A DNA stretch of 64,000 nt, from contig NZ_CP024920.1 of assembly GCF_002795865.1 (NCBI RefSeq), positions 1,895,001 to 1,959,000 of the forward strand, written 5' to 3'. Position 1 is the stretch's first letter. Every line of letters begins with the position of its first letter. The notes under the pieces are model-generated. The model saw only the letters and a list, made by a program, of their open reading frames with translations. It ran no database searches and was not told the origin of the DNA. This document shows, in pieces, positions 17,216-25,879 of this stretch. This DNA comes from Qipengyuania seohaensis. GTDB taxonomy: Bacteria; Pseudomonadota; Alphaproteobacteria; Sphingomonadales; Sphingomonadaceae. Both the position numbers and the translations under genes were made by a program.

Positions 17216-17809
17216 ATGCGAACAGGCCGTATCGAACGAAACACCGCCGAAACGAAAATCCTTGTCGAGGTCGACCTCGACGGGACAGGCTCCTACGATA
17301 TCTCGACCGGGATCGGGTTCCTCGACCATATGGTCGAACAGTTTTCCAAACACTCGCTCATCGACGTCACGATGAAGGTCGATGGCGACCTGCACGTCGA
17401 TCAGCATCACACTACGGAAGACAGCGCGCTGGCGCTGGGGCAGGCCCTTGCGCAAGCGCTTGGCGACAAGGGTGGGATCGCACGATACGGCAGCGCCTTT
17501 TCGCCGATGGACGAAACGCTGGCGCGCGTTGCTCTCGATATTTCGGGGCGTCCCTATTTCATTTGGAAAGCCGGTTTCAGCCAGGAAAAGCTGGGTGAAT
17601 GGGATACCGAGCTGATCGAGCACTGGTTCCACTCGGTCGCGCAAACATGCGGCCTGACGCTCCATATCGAACTGCTCTACGGCACCAACAACCACCATAT
17701 CTGCGAGAGCATTTATAAGGGCTTTGCCCGCGCCATGCGGATCGCCTGCGAAATCGACCCCCGCAAGGGCGGGGCTATCCCGAGCACGAAGGGGCAGTTG
17801 GGTGGCTGA
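17216..17809 (+). CDS. hisB: imidazoleglycerol-phosphate dehydratase
   Basis: A 197-residue monofunctional HisB, step 6 of histidine synthesis. The metal-binding repeats are visible as [13 protein letters not shown] with DVDQHHT-like [17 protein letters not shown] in the first half, and [11 protein letters not shown] with [18 protein letters not shown] in the second. Length is normal for the stand-alone enzyme (no HisN fusion). It opens the his operon; its stop overlaps the hisH start by 8 bases. Cytoplasmic, Mn-dependent by family. Confidence 0.97.
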   Translation: MRTGRIERNTAETKILVEVDLDGTGSYDISTGIGFLDHMVEQFSKHSLIDVTMKVDGDLHVDQHHTTEDSALALGQALAQALGDKGGIARYGSAFSPMDETLARVALDISGRPYFIWKAGFSQEKLGEWDTELIEHWFHSVAQTCGLTLHIELLYGTNNHHICESIYKGFARAMRIACEIDPRKGGAIPSTKGQLGG

Positions 17810-18428
17810 GGTGATCGCCCTCGTCGATTACGGCGCGGGTAACTTGCATTCGGTCGAGAACGCACTGCGCAAGGTGGGCGCGCAGGTCACGGTGACCGCC
17901 GACCCCGACGTACTGCGTGCGGCCGACCGGATCGTCTTGCCGGGCGTCGGTAGTTTCGGCGCCTGTGCGGCCGGTCTGCGCGCCGAAGGCGGCGTTATCG
18001 AAGCGATGCACGAGCGGGTTTTCGTCGGCGGAGCGCCCTTTCTCGGGATTTGTGTCGGCATGCAATTGCTGGCGACGCGCGGGCTGGAGCATGGCGAAAC
18101 ACCAGGACTTGACTGGATTTCCGGAGAAGTCCGCCTGATCCAGCCGCGCGACGAAACCGTGAAAGTACCGCATATGGGCTGGAACGACGTTGCGCTGACC
18201 CATCACGCCGAGGATCACGCGGTCGTGGAAGAAGGCGAGGCCTATTTCCTCCATTCCTACCACTTCCATGCCGACCGGGGCCGGGACGTCCTCGCAATGA
18301 CTGACCACGGCGGCGGGCTGGTCGCGGCGGTGGGCCGGGACAACTTGCTCGGCGTGCAATTTCATCCGGAAAAGAGCCAGAGCTTCGGGCTCGGCCTCCT
18401 CACCCGTTTTCTCGAGTGGAAACCATGA
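17802..18428 (+). CDS. hisH: imidazole glycerol phosphate synthase, glutaminase subunit
   Basis: A 208-residue class I glutamine amidotransferase. The GTG at 17802 is chosen because [20 protein letters not shown] matches the family N-terminus; a frame extending upstream to 17724 would lie wholly inside hisB. A second GTG at 17811 is a possible alternative. The nucleophile Cys is in [10 protein letters not shown] and the His/Glu pair in [10 protein letters not shown]. It feeds ammonia to HisF. The stop overlaps the hisA start as ATGA. Confidence 0.96.
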   Translation: MAEVIALVDYGAGNLHSVENALRKVGAQVTVTADPDVLRAADRIVLPGVGSFGACAAGLRAEGGVIEAMHERVFVGGAPFLGICVGMQLLATRGLEHGETPGLDWISGEVRLIQPRDETVKVPHMGWNDVALTHHAEDHAVVEEGEAYFLHSYHFHADRGRDVLAMTDHGGGLVAAVGRDNLLGVQFHPEKSQSFGLGLLTRFLEWKP

Positions 18429-19153
18429 TCGTATTTCCCGCCATCGACCTCAAAGCGGGCAAGGTCGTGCGCCTTGCCGAAGGCGACATGGACCGCGCCA
18501 CGATTTATGGTGACGATCCCGCTGCACAGGCCGCAATCTTCGCCGAAGCTGGCGCTGGACATCTTCACGTGGTCGACCTCGACGGCAGTTTTGCCGGCTC
18601 GGCGCAGAACCGCGAGGCGGTGGAAAGCATCGTCGCGGCCTTCCCGGGCCACGTCCAGCTGGGCGGCGGCATCAGGCGGCGCGAGGATGTCGAGGGCTGG
18701 TTCGACGCCGGGGTCTCGCGCATCGTGATGGGTTCGGCGGCGCTGAAGGACCCCGAGTTCGTCAAGGATATGGCGCGCGAATTCGAGAACGGCATCGTGG
18801 TCGCGGTCGACGCGAAAGACGGCATGGTAGCGACCGAGGGCTGGGCGGAAGTTTCCGACGTGCCCGTGGTCGATCTCGCCCGCCGCTTCGAGGATGCAGG
18901 CGTCGCTGCGCTGCTGTTCACCGACATCGGCCGCGATGGCCTCTTGAAGGGCGTGAACCTCGAGGCGACCGTGGACCTCGCGCGGCAGGTCGACATCCCC
19001 GTCATCGCGAGCGGCGGCGTCGCGGGGATCGAGGATATCGAGGCGCTTGCCGAGGCCGCTCACGAAGGCATCGAAGGCGTCATCACCGGCCGCGCGCTCT
19101 ATGATGGGCGGCTCGATCTGGCCGAGGCGCTTGCGAAGGCGGGCAGGGCATGA
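18425..19153 (+). CDS. hisA: 1-(5-phosphoribosyl)-5-[(5-phosphoribosylamino)methylideneamino]imidazole-4-carboxamide isomerase
   Basis: A 242-residue TIM barrel that isomerises ProFAR to PRFAR. The catalytic Asp near residue 8 is in FPAIDLKAGKVVRL and the second Asp in VVAVDAKDGMVATEGW. The phosphate loops are LGGGIRRREDVEGWFDAGV and IASGGVAGIEDIEAL. The ATG at 18425 overlaps the hisH stop. Its own stop overlaps the start of a small membrane-protein gene, not hisF as expected, because that gene is inserted between hisA and hisF. Confidence 0.97.
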   Translation: MIVFPAIDLKAGKVVRLAEGDMDRATIYGDDPAAQAAIFAEAGAGHLHVVDLDGSFAGSAQNREAVESIVAAFPGHVQLGGGIRRREDVEGWFDAGVSRIVMGSAALKDPEFVKDMAREFENGIVVAVDAKDGMVATEGWAEVSDVPVVDLARRFEDAGVAALLFTDIGRDGLLKGVNLEATVDLARQVDIPVIASGGVAGIEDIEALAEAAHEGIEGVITGRALYDGRLDLAEALAKAGRA

Positions 19154-19386
19154 GTGAACAAACTGTGATCTTTGCGATCATCATAGCAATTATCACCTTA
19201 GTATATTCGATCCCAAAGCTACTCGGCACATTTCGTGAGAAGCAGATATCGATTCCAGCGCTCAAGCCCTTTTCGGCGGAAGCACAGCCTACGCTTTACT
19301 GGTTTTGCGTCGTATCGACTCTCGGGGGCATATTGATGGCGGTGGTAATGCTGGCAATTGGAATAAGCGCGTTGGTTAGCCTATGA
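19150..19386 (+). CDS. small two-TM protein inserted between hisA and hisF
   Basis: A 78-residue protein with two hydrophobic helices, about residues 5-25 ([19 protein letters not shown]) and 50-76 ([20 protein letters not shown]), joined by a polar loop with a Lys/Arg patch. It begins in ATGA overlap with hisA and ends in ATGA overlap with hisF, so it is a fully coupled operon member. Its base composition is clearly lower in GC than the flanking his genes, and it uses codons such as ATA, TTA and AAA that are rare around it. No family is recognised; a role in histidine synthesis is not expected. Confidence 0.75.
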   Translation: MSEQTVIFAIIIAIITLVYSIPKLLGTFREKQISIPALKPFSAEAQPTLYWFCVVSTLGGILMAVVMLAIGISALVSL

Positions 19387-20156
19387 CCGTTCGTGTCCGC
19401 GTCATCCCCTGCCTTGACGTTCGCGATGGCCGCGTGGTGAAGGGGGTCAACTTCGTCGATCTGAAGGACGCAGGCGATCCGGTCGAGCAGGCGCAGGCCT
19501 ATGACCGCGCCGGTGCGGACGAACTGTGCTTCCTCGACATTTCCGCCAGCCATGAAGGGCGCGGAACGCTTCTCGACATGGTCCGGCGCACGGCCGCTGT
19601 GTGTTTCATGCCGCTGACCGTAGGCGGCGGCGTTCGCAGTGTCGAAGACGCGCGCGCGCTCCTGCTCGCCGGTGCCGACAAGGTGGCTGTCAATTCCGCC
19701 GCTGTCTCCCGTCCCGAACTCGTGCGCGAAATTGCCGAGAAGTTCGGTAGCCAGTGCGTGGTCGCATCGGTCGATGCCCGAGCAAAGACCGAGGGAGAGG
19801 GCTTTCGCGGCTGGGAAATCTATACGCACGGCGGGCGCAAGCCGACTGGAATCGACGCGGTCGAACACGCGCAGAAACTTGCTGAATTGGGTGCGGGCGA
19901 ATTGCTCGTTACCTCCATGGACGGCGATGGCACCAAACAGGGCTATGACCTCGAGCTGACCCGCACGATTGCCGACAGCGTGTCAGTGCCCGTGATCGCC
20001 AGCGGCGGCGTCGGTACGCTCGACCACCTCGTCGAAGGCGTAACGGAAGGTCATGCCAGCGCTGTCCTGGCTGCCTCGATCTTCCATTTCGGTCAGCATT
20101 CGATCGGGGAAGCACACCGCGCCTTGCGCGCAGCGGGCTTGCCTGCACGCGGTTGA
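19383..20156 (+). CDS. hisF: imidazole glycerol phosphate synthase, cyclase subunit
   Basis: A 257-residue TIM barrel that closes the imidazole ring using ammonia from HisH, giving IGP and AICAR. The first catalytic Asp is in [17 protein letters not shown] and the second in [18 protein letters not shown]. The phosphate loops are [15 protein letters not shown] and [14 protein letters not shown]. Length is normal. It sits 19 bases upstream of hisE and overlaps the preceding small membrane gene. Confidence 0.97.
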   Translation: MTVRVRVIPCLDVRDGRVVKGVNFVDLKDAGDPVEQAQAYDRAGADELCFLDISASHEGRGTLLDMVRRTAAVCFMPLTVGGGVRSVEDARALLLAGADKVAVNSAAVSRPELVREIAEKFGSQCVVASVDARAKTEGEGFRGWEIYTHGGRKPTGIDAVEHAQKLAELGAGELLVTSMDGDGTKQGYDLELTRTIADSVSVPVIASGGVGTLDHLVEGVTEGHASAVLAASIFHFGQHSIGEAHRALRAAGLPARG

Positions 20157-20175
20157 TCGGTGCAAGGCTGAACCC

Positions 20176-20490
20176 ATGGACACACTGACCCACCTGGAAG
20201 CAACGATTGCCCAGCGCCTCAACGCATCGCCGGATGAAAGCTATGTCGCCAGGCTCAACCAGAAGGGCCTCGCGAAGATCGCCCAGAAGGTGGGTGAGGA
20301 GGCTGTCGAGGCCGTGATTGCCGCAATGAGCGACGACCGCGAAGGCCTGATCGGCGAAAGCGCCGACCTGTTGATGCACCTGATCGTGCTGCTGCAGGTC
20401 AAAGGCATCACGCTTGCCGATGTGACGGCGGAACTCGACCGGCGCGAAGGGACGTCCGGGCTCGTCGAAAAAGCGAGCCGCATGTCGTGA
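20176..20490 (+). CDS. hisE: phosphoribosyl-ATP pyrophosphatase
   Basis: A 104-residue MazG-fold enzyme that hydrolyses PR-ATP to PR-AMP, step 2 of the pathway. KIAQKVGEEAVEAVIAAM contains the conserved Glu-Glu and Glu residues of the metal site, and LIGESADLLMHLIVLL the downstream Glu-x2-Asp. It is the stand-alone form; hisI is not in the window. ATG at 20176 is the only reasonable start; the frame further upstream lies over hisF. The stop overlaps the GTG of the cupin gene. Confidence 0.95.
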   Translation: MDTLTHLEATIAQRLNASPDESYVARLNQKGLAKIAQKVGEEAVEAVIAAMSDDREGLIGESADLLMHLIVLLQVKGITLADVTAELDRREGTSGLVEKASRMS

Positions 20491-20831
20491 CCAACCCGAC
20501 CGCCTGGCACACACCCTTTCAGGAATTCGAGGAGGGCCTGAGCAGTTCGGGCACACCGTTCTTTCTGGGCATGGCGCAAGGGTCGATGACGGTAGAGTTG
20601 TTCAAGCCGGTAGGCGTCGATACCCAGCAGCCGCATGCTCAGGACGAACTCTACATCATCCGTTCCGGAACAAGCGGTTTTAAGCGCGATGGCGAAAGCG
20701 TCCAGGTGGCCGAGGGAGACGTCCTTTTCGTCCCGGCTGGCATGGACCACCGTTTCGTGAATTTTTCGGATGATTTTCAAACCTGGGTTGTATTCTGGGG
20801 TCCGAAAGGCGGAGAGACACATGCCGATTGA
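20487..20831 (+). CDS. cupin domain protein
   Basis: A 114-residue single-domain cupin with GTG start overlapping the hisE stop. Cupin motif 1 is QPHAQDELYIIRSGTSGF (metal ligands His and Glu) and motif 2 is EGDVLFVPAGMDHRFVNFS (ligand His). The reaction is unknown; the family includes dioxygenases, isomerases and sensors. Its end overlaps the HIT gene, so it is translated with his genes and HIT, but there is no evidence that it acts in histidine synthesis. Confidence 0.85.
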   Translation: MTNPTAWHTPFQEFEEGLSSSGTPFFLGMAQGSMTVELFKPVGVDTQQPHAQDELYIIRSGTSGFKRDGESVQVAEGDVLFVPAGMDHRFVNFSDDFQTWVVFWGPKGGETHAD

Positions 20832-21198
20832 CCCGACCCTGCCCTATCACGACGACAACATCTTCGCGAAGATCCTGCGCGGCGAAATTCCGTCGACCAA
20901 GGTCTATGAAGACGAGTGGGCATTTGCCTTTGAAGACATCAACCCTCAAGCCGAGGTGCACACGCTCGTCATCCCCAAGGGGCGCTACGTGAGCTGGGAC
21001 GACTTTAGTGCGCGGGCCAGCGATGAAGAAATCGGTGGTTTCGTTCGCGCAGTCGGCAAGGTCGCCCGTGACAAGGGTCTGGTGGAGCCCGGCTACCGAA
21101 TGATGGCCAATATCGGCGCGCATGGCGGGCAGGAAGTCCCGCATCTCCACGTCCATATCTTCGGTGGACAGCCGCTTGGACCGATGATCGCGCGATAG
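20821..21198 (+). CDS. HIT-family nucleotide hydrolase (HINT type)
   Basis: A 125-residue histidine-triad protein. DDNIFAKILRGEIPSTKVYE is the N-terminal substrate pocket and VPHLHVHIFGGQPLGPM holds the HxHxH triad, with the middle His as nucleophile. Family members hydrolyse purine phosphoramidates or AMP-conjugates. Start overlaps the cupin gene by 11 bases. It ends the his operon, followed by a 98-bp gap and ybgC. Confidence 0.93.
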   Translation: MPIDPTLPYHDDNIFAKILRGEIPSTKVYEDEWAFAFEDINPQAEVHTLVIPKGRYVSWDDFSARASDEEIGGFVRAVGKVARDKGLVEPGYRMMANIGAHGGQEVPHLHVHIFGGQPLGPMIAR

Positions 21199-21296
21199 AT
21201 TTCGTCGCGTGTGAATCTCGTTTCACCCCCGTTCATGCAAAACAGACGAATTGCCGCTTTGCCGCGAATCCTCGCTGCGCTAGAGCGCCGTCTTAA

Positions 21297-21752
21297 ATGT
21301 CACTGCCCAATTTTCCCGACGGTGTAATACAAGGCGACCGGCATCTTTACGCCGTGCGTGCCTATTACGAGGATACGGACCTCTCGGGTATCGTATATCA
21401 CGCAAATTACCTGCGCTGGTTCGAACGTGCGCGTTCCGATTTGCTCCGCCGCCTCGACATCGACCAGCGTGCCGCGATCGAAAATGGCGAGGGCGCCTAC
21501 GCTCTGTCCGAGGTGAATCTCAAATATCTTCGCCCGGCAAAGCTGGACGACGACGTTCTCATTGAGACGCGCTGTACCGATCTGAAAGCCGCCTCGTGCC
21601 GAATGCACCAGAAAGCCTTTCGGGGTGACGAACTTCTTGCCGAGGCACATTTGCGCGTCGGCTTCATTTCATTGGAAGGGCGGCCGAAACGCCAGCCCGA
21701 AGAATGGCGGGCGGCATTCGCGCGCTTTACAGGATCATTAGAGGACCGATGA
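21297..21752 (+). CDS. ybgC: acyl-CoA thioesterase of the tol-pal operon
   Basis: A 151-residue hotdog-fold thioesterase. YYEDTDLSGIVYHANYLRWF contains the catalytic Asp and the His/Asn of the 4-hydroxybenzoyl-CoA thioesterase type. YLRPAKLDDDVLIET forms the next strand block. YbgC hydrolyses short or medium acyl-CoA/ACP and is almost always first in the tol-pal operon, as here. Its stop overlaps the tolQ start (ATGA). Confidence 0.94.
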   Translation: MSLPNFPDGVIQGDRHLYAVRAYYEDTDLSGIVYHANYLRWFERARSDLLRRLDIDQRAAIENGEGAYALSEVNLKYLRPAKLDDDVLIETRCTDLKAASCRMHQKAFRGDELLAEAHLRVGFISLEGRPKRQPEEWRAAFARFTGSLEDR

Positions 21753-22447
21753 CCACACTCGATACGCTTGCTGCGGCTGCCCCTACACGGCTCGACCCCA
21801 TCCAGCTTTTCCTCGATGCCGACATCGTGGTGCAGCTTGTCATGCTGGGCTTGATCCTGGCCAGCATCTGGGTGTGGACGATTATCGTTTCGTTTTCGCT
21901 GCGAATGAAGACGCTGCGCCGCCGCACCCGCAAATACGAGGACGATTTCTGGCAGGCCGAGAATTTCGACCGGTTCATGTCGGATCGCGGTAACAAGGAT
22001 GTCCCGTCCGCGCGCGTCGCCCAGGCGGCGGTCGGTGAATGGCGCAAGTCTACCAAGGGCGAGATCCGCGACCGGGAAGGACTGCGCAGCCGCATTGCCA
22101 CGGCCATGGAAAGCCAGGTTGCGCTGGAAGCGGACGACATCGCCGAACGGCTGAACTTCCTTGCCACGGTCGGGGCCGTCGCACCTTTCGTCGGCCTGTT
22201 CGGCACGGTTTGGGGCATCATGAACAGCTTCTTCCAGATCGGTGCGCAGGAGAGCTCCTCGCTCGCGGTGGTCGCTCCGGGTATCTCCGAAGCGCTTTTC
22301 GCCACGGCTATCGGCCTGTTCGCGGCCATTCCTGCCGTGATTGCGTACAACCGTTTCAGCCATTCGGTCGAGCGTTTCGAGGCCGGTCTGCATCGCTTCT
22401 CCGACCGCCTCTACGCCACTTTCAGCCGCCAGCTGGAGCAGCGTTGA
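21749..22447 (+). CDS. tolQ: Tol-Pal system proton-channel subunit TolQ
   Basis: A 232-residue inner-membrane protein of the MotA/TolQ/ExbB family. The first helix is near 25-47 (VVQLVMLGLILASIWVWTIIV), and the two later helices are in LATVGAVAPFVGLFGTVWGI and ALFATAIGLFAAIPAVIAYN. These two contain the proton-path Thr and the signature glycines. With TolR it uses the proton motive force to drive TolA in cell-envelope constriction. ATG at 21749 is chosen because it overlaps ybgC; the frame upstream to 21704 lies inside ybgC. Confidence 0.96.
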   Translation: MTTLDTLAAAAPTRLDPIQLFLDADIVVQLVMLGLILASIWVWTIIVSFSLRMKTLRRRTRKYEDDFWQAENFDRFMSDRGNKDVPSARVAQAAVGEWRKSTKGEIRDREGLRSRIATAMESQVALEADDIAERLNFLATVGAVAPFVGLFGTVWGIMNSFFQIGAQESSSLAVVAPGISEALFATAIGLFAAIPAVIAYNRFSHSVERFEAGLHRFSDRLYATFSRQLEQR

Positions 22448-22448
22448 C

Positions 22449-22925
22449 ATGGCGATGAGCCTCGCCTCCTCAAAGGGAACGCGGCGCGGAAGAGGGCGTT
22501 CGCGGCGCCCCATGTCTGAAATCAACGTGACGCCTTTCGTCGACGTCATGCTGGTGCTGCTCATCATCTTCATGGTCACCGCGCCGCTGCTCACCGCAGG
22601 TGTCCCGATCGAACTGCCCGACAGCCGCGCAAACGCTCTGCCACAGGAAGCGCAGCAAGTTTCGATCAGCATAGATTCCGACGGCTATGTCTATATCGAC
22701 GACACGCAGATCGCCGTCGGCGGCTTGCCCGACGCGCTCGAAAACATCCCGCGCCAGGGAGAGGGCCCCGATATCACTCTGCGCGCAGACCGTTCGCTCG
22801 ACTACGGGAGGGTCATGGCCGTGATGGGAGAATTGAACCGTGCGGGCCTCAATCGCATTTCGCTGATCACAAATGGTGGCCAGGCCAGTGCTCCGGTCAA
22901 TCCCGGTTCATCGAGCGAGGAATAG
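22449..22925 (+). CDS. tolR: Tol-Pal system subunit TolR
   Basis: A 158-residue ExbD/TolR protein. The N-terminal cytoplasmic segment is short and basic (KGTRRGRGRSRRP), then MSEINVTPFVDVMLVLLIIF carries the essential transmembrane Asp. The periplasmic part ends in GRVMAVMGELNRAGLNRISL. The ATG at 22449 lies one base after the tolQ stop; the frame upstream to 22341 is inside tolQ. It partners TolQ in the proton channel. Length is normal. Confidence 0.96.
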   Translation: MAMSLASSKGTRRGRGRSRRPMSEINVTPFVDVMLVLLIIFMVTAPLLTAGVPIELPDSRANALPQEAQQVSISIDSDGYVYIDDTQIAVGGLPDALENIPRQGEGPDITLRADRSLDYGRVMAVMGELNRAGLNRISLITNGGQASAPVNPGSSSEE

Positions 22926-22934
22926 CCAGCGCTT

Positions 22935-23735
22935 ATGGAGAGGACGGGTATCAGGACTGAGGAGCGCACCGGGCTGCTGATCGCGGTCGGGCTGCACCTT
23001 GCCCTGCTGGCCGCGCTGCTCGTGCAGGCGTTGATGCCCGCCGCCGAAATCCCTCGCACGCAACGCATGACGGTAAGTCTCGCCGAAGATGTCGGCCTCG
23101 AGGCTACGGCACCCGAGCCCGTGGCCGAAAGCCGTGCCGCTATCGCGCCGGAACTTTCGGACAGCCCCGCCCCTGCGCCCGAAATGCTGGAGGCACCGGA
23201 CACGCCGCAAGTCGACCGGCCGACCCCGCGTGTCCAGCCCAATCCTGCCCCGGCGCGCGAAACGCGGCTGCAGCCACGGCGAGAGCAGCCGCGCGAGCAG
23301 GCGCAGCCTCGCCGCACGGAACGCTCCGGCGGATCACGCGTCGGCGACAACTTCCTCGCCGGTGCGGGGGACAGCACGGCCACCAACGAGACCCGCGTTC
23401 CCGCATCGCAGATCGGCGCAAGCGCCAAGGCATCGCTAGTCCAGCGCATCTCGCGGGAAATCAAGCCTCACTGGCAGCCTCCCAGCGGTCCCGAAGTCGA
23501 ACAGATTACGACCTTCCTGAGGTTCCAGCTCAATCCCGACGGTAGCCTTGCCGGCAGGCCCACCGTCGTCCGCCAGACTGGGGTCAACGACACCAATCGT
23601 GCGCAGGCTGGTCGCCATGGTGAGCAAGCCATTCGCGCCGTACAACTGGCTGCGCCATTCGAATTGCCGAAAGAATTCTATGAGGCCTGGAAGGTGGTTG
23701 GACCCTTCGGCTTCGACTGGAGACTTGCCCAATGA
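22935..23735 (+). CDS. tolA: TolA/TonB-like energy-transducing protein of the Tol-Pal system
   Basis: A 266-residue protein with one N-terminal helix (LLIAVGLHLALLAALLVQAL, residues 13-32). A Pro/Ala/Glu/Arg-rich periplasmic linker follows from about 55 to 140. The globular C-terminal domain (about 150-266: RISREIKPHWQPPSGPEVEQ to GPFGFDWRLAQ) is of the TolA/TonB C-terminal type. It links TolQR to TolB and Pal at the outer membrane. Shorter than E. coli TolA, as usual in alphaproteobacteria. Position between tolR and tolB fixes the assignment; its stop overlaps the tolB start. Confidence 0.92.
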   Translation: MERTGIRTEERTGLLIAVGLHLALLAALLVQALMPAAEIPRTQRMTVSLAEDVGLEATAPEPVAESRAAIAPELSDSPAPAPEMLEAPDTPQVDRPTPRVQPNPAPARETRLQPRREQPREQAQPRRTERSGGSRVGDNFLAGAGDSTATNETRVPASQIGASAKASLVQRISREIKPHWQPPSGPEVEQITTFLRFQLNPDGSLAGRPTVVRQTGVNDTNRAQAGRHGEQAIRAVQLAAPFELPKEFYEAWKVVGPFGFDWRLAQ

Positions 23736-25117
23736 AATACCTAGCTCTGATCCCGCTCGCACTCTTCGCCGCTCCGCTCGCGGCGCAGGACCAGGACCTC
23801 GGCGAACCGATGCAGGAAGGCCAGGCTGTCGAAACTATCGCAGAAGAAGGTGGGCTCACCGGATCGGTCAGTTTCGAAGGCAATCTCGACGACCTCGGTA
23901 TCGCGATTCCCGCGTTCGCGACCGATAGGGACGTCGCGACCCCAGCAAATGCGAACGGTACGGCGGCACTCGGTGTGGAGCTTGCACGGGTCATCACCTC
24001 CAACCTGCGCAACAATGGCCTCTTCAAGCCGACAGGTCCGGATTCGCTTCCGACCCCCGCATTTGCAAACATCACTTCTCCGAACTGGGCGACCTGGTCG
24101 ACGCGCGGCGCGGAGATGCTGGTACACGGCTACGTTCGTGCGCGCAGCGACAATCGCCTGACCGTCGGCTGCTATCTTTATGACATGGCCCTGCAGGACC
24201 GGCTGGTCGCTGAAGGTTGGGTGGTCGCGCCCGCCGACTGGCGCCGCGCTGCGCACAAATGCGCCGACCTCGTATATGCGCGCCTGACCGGCGAGAGCCC
24301 GTTCTTCGACAGCCGTATCGCCTATATCGCCGAGACGGGACCCAAGGATAATCGCACCAAGCGTCTCGCCATCATGGATAGCGACGGGGCCAACCACCGC
24401 TTCATCACGACCGGCCGTTCGACCGCGCTGACGCCTCGCTATTCGCCGGATTATCGCCAGCTGGTTTATCTCAGCTATATCGACGGTAACCCGCGTATCT
24501 ACGTTTACGACATCGGCACCGGTCGCCAGACGCTGGTCACGCAAAGCGACAATCCGACGTTTGCCCCGCGCTGGAGCCCGGATGGACGCTATATCCTCTA
24601 TTCCATGGCTGTCGGCGGCAACACGGACATCTATCGCGTGTCGGCTAATGGCGGCCGCAGCGAGCGGCTGACCGATGCGCCGGGCATCGATATCGGCGGA
24701 TCGTTCTCGCCCGATGGCAGCAAGATCGTATTCGAGAGTGATCGTTCGGGCAGCCAGCAGATTTACGTAATGGACGCCGACGGTTCGAACCAGCGACGCC
24801 TGTCCTTCTTCGGTGGCCGGTCCGCGACCCCGGAATGGAGCCCGCGCGGGGACCAGATCGCGTTCACGCACATCGCGGGTGACTTCAACGTGGCGGTCAT
24901 GAACCCGAGCGGGCGCGGCTTCCGCAAGCTGACGCGCGGCTGGCAGGACGAAGCACCGACATGGGCTCCGAACGGACGGATCGTCCAGTTCTTCCGCACC
25001 GAACGCAACAGCGGTCGCACTTCGCTGTGGCAGGTGGACCTGACGGGCGAAAACGAGCGCAAGCTTCCCACTCCCGCCGATGCTTCGGATCCGGCGTGGG
25101 GACCGATCCTGCCATAA
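23732..25117 (+). CDS. tolB: Tol-Pal system periplasmic beta-propeller protein TolB
   Basis: A 461-residue protein with signal peptide 1-18 (MKYLALIPLALFAAPLAA). The N-terminal domain covers about 40-190 and a six-bladed propeller the rest, with blades seen as repeated NPTFAPRWSPDGRYILYS, GSFSPDGSKIVFESDRSGSQ and ATPEWSPRGDQIAFTH. It interacts with Pal and the TolA C-terminal domain. ATG at 23732 overlaps the tolA stop. Slightly longer than usual because of an acidic N-terminal segment. Confidence 0.96.
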   Translation: MKYLALIPLALFAAPLAAQDQDLGEPMQEGQAVETIAEEGGLTGSVSFEGNLDDLGIAIPAFATDRDVATPANANGTAALGVELARVITSNLRNNGLFKPTGPDSLPTPAFANITSPNWATWSTRGAEMLVHGYVRARSDNRLTVGCYLYDMALQDRLVAEGWVVAPADWRRAAHKCADLVYARLTGESPFFDSRIAYIAETGPKDNRTKRLAIMDSDGANHRFITTGRSTALTPRYSPDYRQLVYLSYIDGNPRIYVYDIGTGRQTLVTQSDNPTFAPRWSPDGRYILYSMAVGGNTDIYRVSANGGRSERLTDAPGIDIGGSFSPDGSKIVFESDRSGSQQIYVMDADGSNQRRLSFFGGRSATPEWSPRGDQIAFTHIAGDFNVAVMNPSGRGFRKLTRGWQDEAPTWAPNGRIVQFFRTERNSGRTSLWQVDLTGENERKLPTPADASDPAWGPILP

Positions 25118-25199
25118 ATGCATTTGAGTAAGCGTGGGGGCGCCATTCAATCGGGGGCAAACCGATTGCAACAAGCTGTTTTATAAAAGGGGACAGCCA

Positions 25200-25715
25200 A
25201 TGAATACACGTATTGCCACTGCCGCCGTGTTGAGTTCTGCACTGGCCCTCGCCGCCTGCCAGAAGAAAGCACCGGAAGAACTGCCGCCGCCGCCTGAAGA
25301 TGTGACGACGACGACGCCCACTCCCACCGCGTCCACCGGTCCTACCGTCGGTAGCATGGAACATTTCCTCGCTGCGGTCGGCCAGATGAACACGGTCGTG
25401 TACTTCGATACCGATCGCTACAACATCGATGCCGAGGACTCCGCGAAGCTGCAGCGCCAGGCGCAGTATTTCAGTCAGTACCCGAGCGTTACCTTCACCA
25501 TCGAAGGGCACACCGACGAACGCGGCACGCGCGACTACAACCTCGCTCTGGGCGAGCGCCGCGCCAATGCAGCGAAGAACTATCTCGTCAGCGTCGGCAT
25601 TCCCGCCAGCCGCATCCGCACGGTCAGCTATGGCAAGGAGCGCCCCGTTGCCCTTGGCTCGAACGAATCTGCATGGGCACAGAACCGCCGTGCAGCGACT
25701 GTGACTATCAACTGA
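25200..25715 (+). CDS. pal: peptidoglycan-associated lipoprotein
   Basis: A 171-residue outer-membrane lipoprotein. The signal peptide ends in the lipobox LAAC (Cys20), followed by a Pro/Thr-rich linker and an OmpA-like domain. VYFDTDRYNIDAEDSAKLQR and FTIEGHTDERGTRDYNLALG hold the diaminopimelate-binding Asp and Arg. ATG at 25200 is preferred because it gives a proper lipoprotein signal and has GGGGAC upstream. It lies 82 bases after tolB and closes the operon. Confidence 0.97.
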   Translation: MNTRIATAAVLSSALALAACQKKAPEELPPPPEDVTTTTPTPTASTGPTVGSMEHFLAAVGQMNTVVYFDTDRYNIDAEDSAKLQRQAQYFSQYPSVTFTIEGHTDERGTRDYNLALGERRANAAKNYLVSVGIPASRIRTVSYGKERPVALGSNESAWAQNRRAATVTIN

Positions 25716-25727
25716 TACGCAGGTAGC

Positions 25728-25760
25728 GGCGGGCTTGGAGCATCCTCTCCCGAGCCCGCC
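25728..25760 (+). terminator. stem-loop after pal, likely operon terminator
   Basis: GGCGGGCTTGGAG (25728-25740) pairs with CTCCCGAGCCCGCC (25747-25760) across a six-base loop, eight outer pairs being perfect. There is no clear T run after it, so termination may be weak or Rho-assisted. It lies 13 bases after the pal stop. Confidence 0.5.
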
Positions 25761-25879
25761 AGCGCCTTGCAGGAAGAACCCATCGCGAAATGGTTTTCCG
25801 TAAGCCGTTGCGAAACCGGCCATCTCACCTAGATTGACCCACATGATTGCCCGCTCACCTTCACTTGCGCCCATTGTCG

